A DNA stretch of 64,000 bases from Paroceanicella profunda (lineage in GTDB: Bacteria; Pseudomonadota; Alphaproteobacteria; Rhodobacterales; Rhodobacteraceae): positions 62,001 through 126,000 of the forward strand of contig NZ_CP040821.1 in the NCBI RefSeq assembly GCF_005887635.2, read 5' to 3'. Made by a program: the position numbers and the translations under genes. This document shows, in pieces, positions 25,732 to 33,900 of the stretch. The notes below the pieces were generated by a model. That model saw nothing but the letters and a program-made list of their open reading frames with translations, had not been told where the DNA came from and made no database searches. The first letter of the stretch is position 1. The number at the start of each line of letters is the position of its first letter.

Positions 25732-27372
25732 ATGCCTCTCGACACAGCCCCGATCGACACGATCGTCGTCGGCGCGAACATCATCACCATGCAGGCGCCG
25801 GGCCACCGGGCCGAGGCGCTGGCCATTGCCGGCGGGCGCATCGCGGCGCTCGGCCCCACGGCGGAGATCCGCGCGCTGGCGCCCGGCGCCCGGGCGATCG
25901 ACTGCGCCGGGGCCACCGTGCTGCCCGGGCTCATCGACAGCCATTGCCACCCGGACATGCTGGGCGCGCGCATCGGGCGCTGGTGCGACCTGGGTGCCGC
26001 CGCCCCGGCGGACCGCGCGGCGCTGCTCGCCACGCTGGGGGCCACGGCCGCGGCCCTGCCGGCGGGGGCCTGGGTGCTGGCCTACAATTTCGATGACACG
26101 CGCATGGGCGGCTATCCGTCGCGTGCCGAGCTGGACGCGGCCAGCGGCGGCCGCCCGGCCTTCCTCTACCGGCGCGACGCGCTGATGGGCGTGGCGAATT
26201 CCGCCGGGCTCGCCGCGCTCGGCTTCACCGCCGGGGCCGCCGACCCGCCGCATGGCCGCATCGAGCGAGATGCTTTCGGCGCGCCCACCGGGCTGCTGCG
26301 CGCCCGGGCGGCACACCTGCTCATCGAGCACGTGCAGCGCGGCTACACGGAGGATGATTTCCACGCCGGGCTGGGCCGGGTGCTGGCGGGGTATTCCGCC
26401 GCCGGCGTCACCTCGCTGCACAACAGTCTTGCCACCTCGCAGGGCATCGGCGCCTACCAGCGGCTGCGCGCGGAGGGGGCGTTGGACGTGCGCATCGGGC
26501 TCATCGCCTCGGGGCGCGAGCCGGAGCTGATCGCCGGGCTCATCCGCTCCGGCCTGCGCTCGGGCTTCGGCGACGCGTGGATCCGCCTGATCGGGGTGGA
26601 ATGGGTGGCCGACGGCTCCACCTCCGGGCGCACCGCGGCCTGGCGCGCGCCCTACCGGCCGCCTCTCGCGGCGGGCGAGGGGCCGGGGCACAGGGGTGAG
26701 CTGCTGTTCGGCTTCGAGGAGCTGCTGGCGCTGGCGCTGCCCGCCCATCGCGCCGGGCTCACCGTGTGTCTCGACGGGATGGGGGACCGGGGGGTGGAGT
26801 TCACCCTCGACATCATCGAGGCGCTGCTGGAGGACACGCCGCGGGCGGACCACCGCATGCGCGTGGAGCACTGCTGCGCCGTGCCGCCGGACCTGGTGGC
26901 GCGGCTGGCGCGGCTCGGCGTCGTCGCCTCCTCCGCCAGCGGCTTCGCGCACGATCTGGGCGACGCGCATCTCGCCGCGCGCGGGCCGGCGGAAATGAAG
27001 CACCTCTGGCCGCTGCGCGCGCTGATCGACGCCGGCGTGCCCGCGCCCTGCCATTCCGACAACCCGGTGTGCGACGTGAACCCGTTCCGCGGCATGGCCG
27101 CGCTGGTGAACCGGCGGACCTCCGGCGGGGCGGACCTCGACGCCTCGCAGGCGATCACCGTGCACGAGGCGCTGGAAACCTACACCCGGCTCGGCGCCTG
27201 GGCCGGGCGCGAGGAGCGCCTGAAGGGCGATCTCTCCCCCGGCAAGCTCGCCGATCTCTGCGTGCTGGACCGTGACCCCTTCGCTGCTCCGCCGCAGGAG
27301 CTGGGCGAGACCGGGGTGATCGCCACGCTGGTCGGCGGCCGGGTGGTGCATGATGCGCGGGGGCTGGCATGA
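25732..27372 (+). CDS. Amidohydrolase (YtcJ-like, metal-dependent)
   Basis: A 546-residue amidohydrolase-superfamily enzyme. The beta-sandwich half opens IDTIVVGANIITM and IAGGRIAALGP. The metal-binding HxH is H71-C-H73 in GLIDSHCHPDM. Later ligands appear in RVEHCCAVPPDLVARL and in ARGPAEMKHLWPLRALIDAGVPAPCHSDNPV. The length and the split into N-terminal HxH and a large middle part fit the YtcJ/amidohydrolase-3 group, which cleaves N-substituted amides, formamides or carbamates; the substrate is unknown. It is the first of three amidohydrolases in one operon with a spermidine-type ABC transporter and HyuAB. Confidence 0.88.
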   Translation: MPLDTAPIDTIVVGANIITMQAPGHRAEALAIAGGRIAALGPTAEIRALAPGARAIDCAGATVLPGLIDSHCHPDMLGARIGRWCDLGAAAPADRAALLATLGATAAALPAGAWVLAYNFDDTRMGGYPSRAELDAASGGRPAFLYRRDALMGVANSAGLAALGFTAGAADPPHGRIERDAFGAPTGLLRARAAHLLIEHVQRGYTEDDFHAGLGRVLAGYSAAGVTSLHNSLATSQGIGAYQRLRAEGALDVRIGLIASGREPELIAGLIRSGLRSGFGDAWIRLIGVEWVADGSTSGRTAAWRAPYRPPLAAGEGPGHRGELLFGFEELLALALPAHRAGLTVCLDGMGDRGVEFTLDIIEALLEDTPRADHRMRVEHCCAVPPDLVARLARLGVVASSASGFAHDLGDAHLAARGPAEMKHLWPLRALIDAGVPAPCHSDNPVCDVNPFRGMAALVNRRTSGGADLDASQAITVHEALETYTRLGAWAGREERLKGDLSPGKLADLCVLDRDPFAAPPQELGETGVIATLVGGRVVHDARGLA

Positions 27373-27422
27373 CCGGCCCCTCACCCACCCCGGCAGGGGG
27401 TCCCACCCGGAAGGAGGCCCGC

Positions 27423-27485
27423 ATGGCGCGCACCCGACAGCGCCTTGCCGGGCGCGGCATGTCCCGGCCGGGCCGCGCCCGATGA
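27423..27485 (+). CDS. 20-residue leader peptide coupled to the ABC ATPase gene
   Basis: ATG 27423 has a near-ideal ribosome-binding site (GGAAGGAGG, 6 bases away) and opens a 20-codon frame, [20 protein letters not shown]. Its TGA overlaps the ATG of the ATPase gene (ATGA at 27482). The ATPase ATG itself has no good ribosome-binding site, so translation of this peptide probably delivers ribosomes to it. Eight of 20 residues are Arg, so ribosome speed might respond to Arg-tRNA or polyamine supply; that is speculation. Confidence 0.5.
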   Translation: MARTRQRLAGRGMSRPGRAR

Positions 27486-28585
27486 CCGCGGCGCTGCAAA
27501 GCCCGCTGGGCGCCCCCGTCACCTTCGAGCGGGTGAGCAAGCGCTACGGCGATGCGCTGGCGGTGGACGCCGTGGACATCGACGTCGCGCCGGGCGAGTT
27601 CTTCACCCTGCTGGGCGCCTCCGGCTCCGGCAAGACCACCACGCTGATGATGCTGGCGGGCTTCCAGATGCCCAGCTCGGGCGAGATCCGGGTGGGCGGG
27701 CGCGCGATCACCCATGTCGCGCCCGCCGCGCGCAACGTGGGCATGGTGTTCCAGAGCTACGCGCTCTTCCCGCACATGAGCGTGGCGGAGAACATCGGCT
27801 TCCCGCTGCGCATGCGCAGGGCGGGCGGTGCGGCGCGCGACGCGGCGGTGGCCCGCGTGCTGTCCATCGTGGGGCTGGAGGGGCTGGGCAACCGCTACCC
27901 GCGCCAGCTTTCCGGCGGGCAGCAGCAGCGCGTGGCGCTGGCGCGCGCCATCGTCTTCGAGCCGCCGGTGCTGCTGATGGACGAGCCGCTGGGCGCGCTC
28001 GACAAGCACCTGCGCGCGCATCTGCAGGTGGAGATCAAGCGCATCCAGGCCCGGCTCGGCCTCACCGTGCTCTACGTGACGCACGACCAGGAGGAGGCGC
28101 TCACCATGTCGGACCGCATCTGCATCATGCGCGACGGGCGCATCCTGCAGACCGACAGCCCGGAAGCCCTCTACGACCGGCCGGCGGACACCTACGTGGC
28201 CGGATTCTTCGGCGAGTCCAACATCGTCACCGCCCGTGCGGACGGCGACGGGCACGCCCTCTTCGGCCCCGCCCGCGTGCCGCTGCCCGCCGGGGTGCGC
28301 CCCGGGGCGGCGGTGGATTGCGCCATCCGGCCGGAACGCATCTCCCTCGCCCCCGCCGGTGCGCCGGCCTCCGGCGGGGCGCTCCGGGTGCCCGCCACCG
28401 TGACCGCCGCCACCTTCGTGGGCGATTACCGCCGCTACGAGCTCGCGCTGGCCGACGGCACGCCGCTCTCCGTGCGCGAGGCGCTGCGCGAAACCCGCGC
28501 CGGCTTCACGCCGGGCGCGGCGGTCACCGCCTCCTGGGCGCCGGGGGCGATGCGCTTCTTCGTCGACGGGAGGGCGGTGGCATGA
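27482..28585 (+). CDS. Spermidine/putrescine-type ABC transporter ATP-binding protein
   Basis: A 367-residue ATPase starting [24 protein letters not shown]. Walker [11 protein letters not shown]-loop [11 protein letters not shown], signature [15 protein letters not shown], Walker [13 protein letters not shown] and switch His in [10 protein letters not shown] are all intact. The region after residue ~240 ([33 protein letters not shown]) is the TOBE regulatory domain of PotA/CysA/FbpC-type proteins. Start chosen at 27482, where it overlaps the leader peptide stop; upstream in-frame sequence is not PotA-like. It overlaps the permease gene by ATGA. Confidence 0.92.
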   Translation: MTAALQSPLGAPVTFERVSKRYGDALAVDAVDIDVAPGEFFTLLGASGSGKTTTLMMLAGFQMPSSGEIRVGGRAITHVAPAARNVGMVFQSYALFPHMSVAENIGFPLRMRRAGGAARDAAVARVLSIVGLEGLGNRYPRQLSGGQQQRVALARAIVFEPPVLLMDEPLGALDKHLRAHLQVEIKRIQARLGLTVLYVTHDQEEALTMSDRICIMRDGRILQTDSPEALYDRPADTYVAGFFGESNIVTARADGDGHALFGPARVPLPAGVRPGAAVDCAIRPERISLAPAGAPASGGALRVPATVTAATFVGDYRRYELALADGTPLSVREALRETRAGFTPGAAVTASWAPGAMRFFVDGRAVA

Positions 28586-29451
28586 GCGCGCGCGCCGATC
28601 CGCGGGGCCCCGCGCGCCGGGCGGGGCCGGGCTGGCGCCGGCCCGGGCTTCTGGTGCTGCCGCTGCTCGCCTTCCTCAGCGTGTTCTACCTGGTGCCGGT
28701 GGTGCTCATGCTGGCGCGCGCCTCCGGGCCGGGGCTGGACTTCGCCCCCCTCGCCGCCGCGCTCGCCAGCGGCGTGGCCGCGCAGGTGTTCGGCATCACG
28801 CTGAAGGTGGCGGTGGTCACCACGCTCGCCACGCTGCTGCTGGGCTATCCGCTGGCGCTGTTCACCGCCATCGCGCCGCCCCGGGTGTCACGCCTGCTGC
28901 TGGCGGCGGTGATGATCCCGTTCTGGAGCTCGATCCTCGTGCGCTCCTATGCCTGGATGGTGCTGCTGGGCCGGCAGGGCCTGGTGAATGACGCGCTCAT
29001 CGGGCTGGGGATGATCGACACGCCCATGCGCCTGCTCAACACCTCCCTCGCGGTCTACGTGGGGATGATCCACATCCTGCTGCCCTTCATGGTGCTGCCG
29101 ATCTATGCCACGCTCTCGGCCATCGACGGCCGGCTGGTCTGGGCGGCGGAGAACCTCGGGGCGCGGGCGCCCTCGGTGCTGCGCCACGTGATCGTGCCGC
29201 TGTCGCTGCCCGGGGTCTGTGCCGGGGTGCTGGTGGTGTTCATCCTGTGCCTGGGCTTCTACGTGACCCCGGCACTGCTGGGAGGGCCGGGCGACATGAT
29301 GGCCTCCATGCTCATCGCCCAGGAGGTGGACCTCTACAACTGGGACCTCGCCTCCGCCTATGCCGGGGTGCTGCTGGTGGTCACGCTGCTGATCGTGGCC
29401 GCCTTCGGCCGGCTGCTGAACCTCGAGCGGGTGATGGGGGCGGGGCGATGA
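28582..29451 (+). CDS. Spermidine/putrescine-type ABC transporter permease (PotB-like)
   Basis: A 289-residue permease with about six helices. After a basic N-terminus (PRGPARRAGPGWRRPG) the first helix is LLVLPLLAFLSVFYLVPVVLMLA. The EAA loop ENLGARAPSVLRHVIVPLSLPGVCAG contacts the ATPase. LPFMVLPIYATLSAIDGRLVWAAENLGA is typical of PotB. Both ends overlap neighbours by ATGA. Confidence 0.92.
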   Translation: MSARADPRGPARRAGPGWRRPGLLVLPLLAFLSVFYLVPVVLMLARASGPGLDFAPLAAALASGVAAQVFGITLKVAVVTTLATLLLGYPLALFTAIAPPRVSRLLLAAVMIPFWSSILVRSYAWMVLLGRQGLVNDALIGLGMIDTPMRLLNTSLAVYVGMIHILLPFMVLPIYATLSAIDGRLVWAAENLGARAPSVLRHVIVPLSLPGVCAGVLVVFILCLGFYVTPALLGGPGDMMASMLIAQEVDLYNWDLASAYAGVLLVVTLLIVAAFGRLLNLERVMGAGR

Positions 29452-30269
29452 GCGCGAATGCCCCGCTGGTGATGAGCTCGGGCCGCGCCGGCCGTGCCCT
29501 GCTCGGGCTCGCGGCGCTGCTGGTGGTGGCGTTCCTCGTGTTCCCGGTGGTGGTGATCGTGCCGATCTCCTTCTCCGGCTCGGCCTTCCTCACCTTCCCG
29601 CCCGAGAGCCTCAGCCTGCAATGGTACGCGAAGTTCTTCGCCCGGGCGGACTGGCTGGAGGCGACCTGGCTCAGCCTCTGGGTGGCGGGGCTGGTCACGC
29701 TGATGGCCACCGTGCTGGGCACGGCGGCGGCCTTCGGCGTGGTGCGCGGGCGCTTCCCGGGGCAGAGGCTGGTGGTGGCCTTCCTGCTCTCGCCGCTGAT
29801 CGTGCCGGGCATCATCGTGGCCATCGCGGTGTACTTCTTCTACGCGCGGCTGGGCATCGTGGGCTCGCCGGTGGCGATCGCGCTGGCGCACACGGCGCTG
29901 GCGGTGCCCTTCGTGGTGGTGAATGTCTCCGCCGTGCTGCACGGGGTCGACCGCCGGCTGGAGCAGGCGGCGCAGAACCTCGGCGCCTCCGCCTGGACCA
30001 CCTTCCGGCTGATCACCTTCCCGCTGATCCGGCCGGGGGTGCTGGCCGGCGGCCTCTTCGCCTTCATCGCCTCCTTCGATGAGCTGATCGTGGCGCTGTT
30101 CATCACCGCGCCCGGCCATGTCACCCTGCCGGCGCGGATGTGGCAGAGCATGCGCAACGAGATCGACCCCACCATCGCCGCCGTCTCCAGCCTGGAGATC
30201 CTGCTCTCCGTGGCGCTGTTCTTCGTGGCGGCGCGGCTGCAGGCCCGGGCGGCGGGGGGCGGGGCATGA
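29448..30269 (+). CDS. Spermidine/putrescine-type ABC transporter permease (PotC-like)
   Basis: A 273-residue second permease. PVVVIVPISFSGSAFLTFPPESLSLQWYAKFF is the diagnostic first periplasmic segment of PotC proteins. The EAA loop is EQAAQNLGASAWTTFRLITFPLIRPGVLAG, and GLFAFIASFDELIVALFITAP follows. It pairs with the PotB-like subunit. ATGA overlaps on both sides tie it to the permease before and the amidohydrolase after. Confidence 0.92.
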   Translation: MSANAPLVMSSGRAGRALLGLAALLVVAFLVFPVVVIVPISFSGSAFLTFPPESLSLQWYAKFFARADWLEATWLSLWVAGLVTLMATVLGTAAAFGVVRGRFPGQRLVVAFLLSPLIVPGIIVAIAVYFFYARLGIVGSPVAIALAHTALAVPFVVVNVSAVLHGVDRRLEQAAQNLGASAWTTFRLITFPLIRPGVLAGGLFAFIASFDELIVALFITAPGHVTLPARMWQSMRNEIDPTIAAVSSLEILLSVALFFVAARLQARAAGGGA

Positions 30270-31690
30270 GCCGCCGCGCGCTTTTCGCCGAGGAGATCAT
30301 CGCCTTCCGCGACGGCGAGCACCGCCGGCTGCAGAACGGCTGCGTGATCGTCGAGGACGACCGGGTGGCCTATGTCGGCCCGCCGGTGCCGCTGGCCGAG
30401 GACGTGGAGCGGCATGATTTCGGCCCCGCGCTCATCGCGCCCGGCTTCATCGACGCCCACGCCCATCTCACCTCCGCGCCGCTGGACCGCACCACGGTGG
30501 AGGACACCGGCAAGCCGCAGTTCTGGTTCACCTCGCTTGCCGAGCTGCTGCCGGCGATGACCCGCGCCACCCGGCCCGAGGACGAATGCGCCATGGCCGA
30601 TTTCTCCGTCGCCGAGCTGATCCGCTCCGGCACCACCACGGTGATGGAGATCGGCTGGCAGGGCGACCACGTGGCCGCCACGGCCGAGCGCGCCGGCCTG
30701 CGGGCCTATGTCGCCCAGGGCTACGGCTCGGCGAAATGGCGCACGCCGGACGGGCAGCGCATGGTGATCGAGTGGAAGGAGGACGACGGGTTCGACGGCT
30801 TCCGCGACGCCTGCGCCTTCATCGACCGGGTGGAGGGGCGCGCGAATGGGCGCATCCGCGGCTACCTCTCGCCCATGCAGGCGGCGATGGTCTCACCCGC
30901 GCTGCTGGCCGCCACGAAGGCCGAGGCGGAGGCGCGGGCCTGCCCTGTCGCCCTGCACACCTCCGAGGCGGTGTTCGAATTCCGCGAGATGGTGGCGCGC
31001 GAGGGCATGACGCCCATCGCGTGGCTGGAGGCGCAGGACTTCCTCACCGAGCGCTGCATGCTGGGCCACGTGATCTTCACCGCCGGGCACTCCTGGCTGG
31101 ACCATCCGGGGCGCGACCTGGAGATCCTCGCCGCGCATGGCGCCTCCGTCGCGCATTGCCCCTGGGTGTTCGCCCGGCGCGGCATGGTGATGGAGAGCTT
31201 CGCGCGCTACCTCGACGCCGGGGTGACCATGTGCCTGGGCTCGGACACCGCGCCGCAGAGCCTGCTGAAGCAGATGCAGTACGGCGCCGTGCTGGCCAAG
31301 ACCGTGGAGCGCGACAGCCGCCGCCCCACCGCGCGCCAGATGTTCGACGCGGCCACCCTGACCCCGGCGCGGGCGCTGGGGCGCGACGACCTGGGCCGCA
31401 TCGCGCCGGGCGCGAAGGCGGATCTCACCGTCTGGCGGCTGGACGGGTTTTCCACCGCGCCGGCGCGCGACCCGCTGCGCCTCCTGGTCTATTCCGCCGA
31501 GCCGGAGGACCTGCGCCACGTGATGATCGATGGTACATGGGTGATGTGGAACCGCCGGTTGACGCAACTGGACGAGGCCGCGGTGGTTGCAGCGGCGCGT
31601 GGTGCGGCGCAAAGGGTATGGAGGCGCATGGGCGAAGGCCCCGCGGCGCTCGACACCCTGTCCGCCCCCTCGTTGAGGCCATACACATGA
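30266..31690 (+). CDS. Amidohydrolase (cytosine deaminase/AtzA-TrzN-like)
   Basis: A 474-residue amidohydrolase. The first metal motif is H65-A-H67 in GFIDAHAHLTSAPLD. A likely ligand lies at HTSEAVFEFREM, another His in MLGHVIFTAGHSWLDHPGR, and the catalytic Asp in CLGSDTAPQSLLKQM. Sequence style (ATRPEDECAMADFSVAELIRSGTTTVMEIGW) matches the deaminase/chlorohydrolase branch (AtzA, TrzN, guanine deaminase), which acts on aminated heterocycles. Overlaps of ATGA at both ends make it part of the transporter operon, so it probably acts soon after uptake. Its closest relative in the window is the enzyme at 32395. Confidence 0.88.
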   Translation: MSRRALFAEEIIAFRDGEHRRLQNGCVIVEDDRVAYVGPPVPLAEDVERHDFGPALIAPGFIDAHAHLTSAPLDRTTVEDTGKPQFWFTSLAELLPAMTRATRPEDECAMADFSVAELIRSGTTTVMEIGWQGDHVAATAERAGLRAYVAQGYGSAKWRTPDGQRMVIEWKEDDGFDGFRDACAFIDRVEGRANGRIRGYLSPMQAAMVSPALLAATKAEAEARACPVALHTSEAVFEFREMVAREGMTPIAWLEAQDFLTERCMLGHVIFTAGHSWLDHPGRDLEILAAHGASVAHCPWVFARRGMVMESFARYLDAGVTMCLGSDTAPQSLLKQMQYGAVLAKTVERDSRRPTARQMFDAATLTPARALGRDDLGRIAPGAKADLTVWRLDGFSTAPARDPLRLLVYSAEPEDLRHVMIDGTWVMWNRRLTQLDEAAVVAAARGAAQRVWRRMGEGPAALDTLSAPSLRPYT

Positions 31691-32361
31691 CCGATACCCG
31701 CATCTTCCCGCCCGCCGGCGAGAGCCTTGCCGACCAGGCCTACCGCCTGATCGAGGACATGATCGTGACCATGGAGCTCAGGCCCGGGGCCTGGGTGTCC
31801 GAACCCTCGCTCACCGAGCGGCTGGACATCGGCCGCACCCCGGTGCGCGAGGCGCTGCTGCGGCTTGCCTCCGACGGCATCCTCGTCACCCGGCCCCGCC
31901 GCGGCATGGTGGTCTGCGAGATCGACCTGCGCACCCAGCTGCGCGTGCTGGAGGCCCGCCGGGCGCTGGAGAGCGTGATCGTGCGCCGCGCCGCCCTGCG
32001 CCGCTCGACCGACGACGTGGAGACGCTCTCGCAGATGGTGGCGCAGTTCCGCCGCATGAAGGGCCAGCCCGATCACGTGCCGATCCTGCGGCTGGACCGC
32101 GCCTTCATGGACCGGCTGCTGCTGGCCTCCGCCAACCCGTTCCTGGGCGCCATCACCCCGCTCTACGCGCTGTCGCGCCGCTTCTGGCTGGCGAATGCCG
32201 CCCGCCAGACCCGGTTCGACCCGCAGGAGATCACCGGCTACCACATCGCCATCGCCGATGCCGTGATCGCCGGAGACGCCGAGGAGGCCGGCCGGCTGGT
32301 CGATGCCTTCCTCGACCATATCGAAGACTTCACCCGCTTCGTCGGCCTCGAACTGGGCTGA
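31687..32361 (+). CDS. GntR-family regulator with FCD domain
   Basis: A 224-residue regulator. The winged helix-turn-helix is at residues ~15-80: LADQAYRLIEDMIVTMELRPGAWVSEPSLTERLDIGRTPVREALLRLASDGILV. The all-helical FCD effector domain follows (LEARRALESVIVRRAALR, DRAFMDRLLLASANPFL, YHIAIADAVIAGDAEEAGRLVDAFLDHI). FCD domains bind small organic acids or metals. It is embedded within the operon with an ATGA overlap, so it likely senses a pathway intermediate and controls the operon's own promoter at about 24.3 kb. Confidence 0.9.
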   Translation: MTDTRIFPPAGESLADQAYRLIEDMIVTMELRPGAWVSEPSLTERLDIGRTPVREALLRLASDGILVTRPRRGMVVCEIDLRTQLRVLEARRALESVIVRRAALRRSTDDVETLSQMVAQFRRMKGQPDHVPILRLDRAFMDRLLLASANPFLGAITPLYALSRRFWLANAARQTRFDPQEITGYHIAIADAVIAGDAEEAGRLVDAFLDHIEDFTRFVGLELG

Positions 32362-32394
32362 GGGCGGGCACGGACCCACACAAGGAGCATACCG

Positions 32395-33900
32395 ATGCAG
32401 GCCGAAACCACCGTGCTGCGCGACTGCGGCTGGATCATCAGCTGGAACGCCGCCGAGGAGCGCCACGAATACATGCAGGGCGGCGACCTGGCCTTCCGCG
32501 GTGACCGCGTGCTGCAGGTGGGGGGGCGCTACGAGGGCCCGTTCGAGCACGAGGTGGATGCCCGCGCGCGCATGGTGATGCCCGGCTTCGTGGACCTGCA
32601 CGCCCATCCCACCTTCGAGACCATGCTGAAGGGCTACACCGACGAGGTGGGCAGCCCGAACTTCTACCAGAGTTCGCTCTACGAATTCCTGTTCCTGTTC
32701 GAGCTGGACGAGGAGGGCATGCGCGCCTCCAACGAGGTCGCCCTCTCCGAGCTGCTGCTGAGCGGCGTCACCACGCTGTGCGACATCTCCGTGCCGCACG
32801 AGGGCTGGCTGGACATGATGGCGCAGAGCGGCATCCGCGGCTTCGCCGCTCCCATGTTCCGCTCCGGCCGCTGGTTCACGCGCAACGGCCACTCGGTGGA
32901 ATACGCGTTCGACGAGCCGCAGGGCCGCGCGCGGCTGGAGACGGCGCTCTCGGTGGTGGACGCGGCCCGCGCCCACCCCTCCGGCCGGCTGGACGGCGTG
33001 ATCTCCCCCGCCCAGATCGACACCTGCTCCGAGGGCCTGCTGCGCGACGCCGCCGCCGAGGCCCGCGCCCGCAACATGCCCCTGCAGATCCACGCCTCGC
33101 AGAGCGTGGTGGAATTCAACGAGATCATGCGCCGCCACGGCCGCACCCCCGCCGGCTGGCTGGGAGAGCTGGGCCTGCTGGGCCCGGACCTCACCATCGG
33201 CCACGGCATCTTCATGGACCATCATGACTGGGTGGCCTGGGGCGCGCGCAACGATCTCGGCCTGCTGGCCGAGAGCGGCACCACCGTGGCCCATTGCCCC
33301 ACGGTCTTCGTGCGCCGCGGCATCTCGCTGCGCCATTTCGCCGAGTACCGCGCCGCCGGCGTGAACATGGGGCTGGGCACCGACACCTTCCCCCACAATT
33401 TCGTGGAGGAGATGCGCAACGCCATCTACGTGGGCCGCACCGTGTCCGGCAACTCGAAGGGCCCGACGGCGCAGATGATCTTCGAGGCGGCCACCGTGGG
33501 CGGCGCGAAGGCGCTGGGGCGCGACGACATCGGCCGGCTGGCGCCGGGGGCGAAGGCCGACATCGTGCTCGTCGACCTCATGCACCCGGCCATGCGCCCG
33601 GTGCGCGACCCGCTGCGCAGCCTGGTGTTCTCCGCCGGCGAGCGCCCGATCCGCGATGTCTACATCGACGGCCGGCAGGTGGTGGCCGGTGGCCGCGTGC
33701 TGGGCCTGGACCGCGAGGCCGCGCTGGCGCGGGTGGAGGAGGCCCAGGCCCGCTCCGCCGCGCAGGTGCACAAGCATGACTGGGCCGGCCGCCCCGCCGA
33801 TGAGGTGATGCCCCACGCGCTGCCCTTCGCCAGGGTGCCGGCTCCTGCGCCTGCGCCTGTGCCGGAAGTCGCCTCCGGGGCGGCGGAGGCCGAGGCATGA
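32395..33900 (+). CDS. Amidohydrolase (third in operon)
   Basis: A 501-residue amidohydrolase; the ATG at 32395 follows AAGGAG. HxH is H69-A-H71 in GFVDLHAHPTFETM, with further ligands in IHASQSVVEFNEIM, TIGHGIFMDHHDWVAW and GLGTDTFPHNFVEEM. Domain order and motifs parallel the enzyme at 30266 (same branch), suggesting duplication and divergence to act on a related or successive substrate. The C-terminus is extended by an Ala/Pro-rich tail (PAPAPAPVPEVASGAAEAEA) that looks unstructured. It overlaps hyuA by ATGA. Confidence 0.88.
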   Translation: MQAETTVLRDCGWIISWNAAEERHEYMQGGDLAFRGDRVLQVGGRYEGPFEHEVDARARMVMPGFVDLHAHPTFETMLKGYTDEVGSPNFYQSSLYEFLFLFELDEEGMRASNEVALSELLLSGVTTLCDISVPHEGWLDMMAQSGIRGFAAPMFRSGRWFTRNGHSVEYAFDEPQGRARLETALSVVDAARAHPSGRLDGVISPAQIDTCSEGLLRDAAAEARARNMPLQIHASQSVVEFNEIMRRHGRTPAGWLGELGLLGPDLTIGHGIFMDHHDWVAWGARNDLGLLAESGTTVAHCPTVFVRRGISLRHFAEYRAAGVNMGLGTDTFPHNFVEEMRNAIYVGRTVSGNSKGPTAQMIFEAATVGGAKALGRDDIGRLAPGAKADIVLVDLMHPAMRPVRDPLRSLVFSAGERPIRDVYIDGRQVVAGGRVLGLDREAALARVEEAQARSAAQVHKHDWAGRPADEVMPHALPFARVPAPAPAPVPEVASGAAEAEA

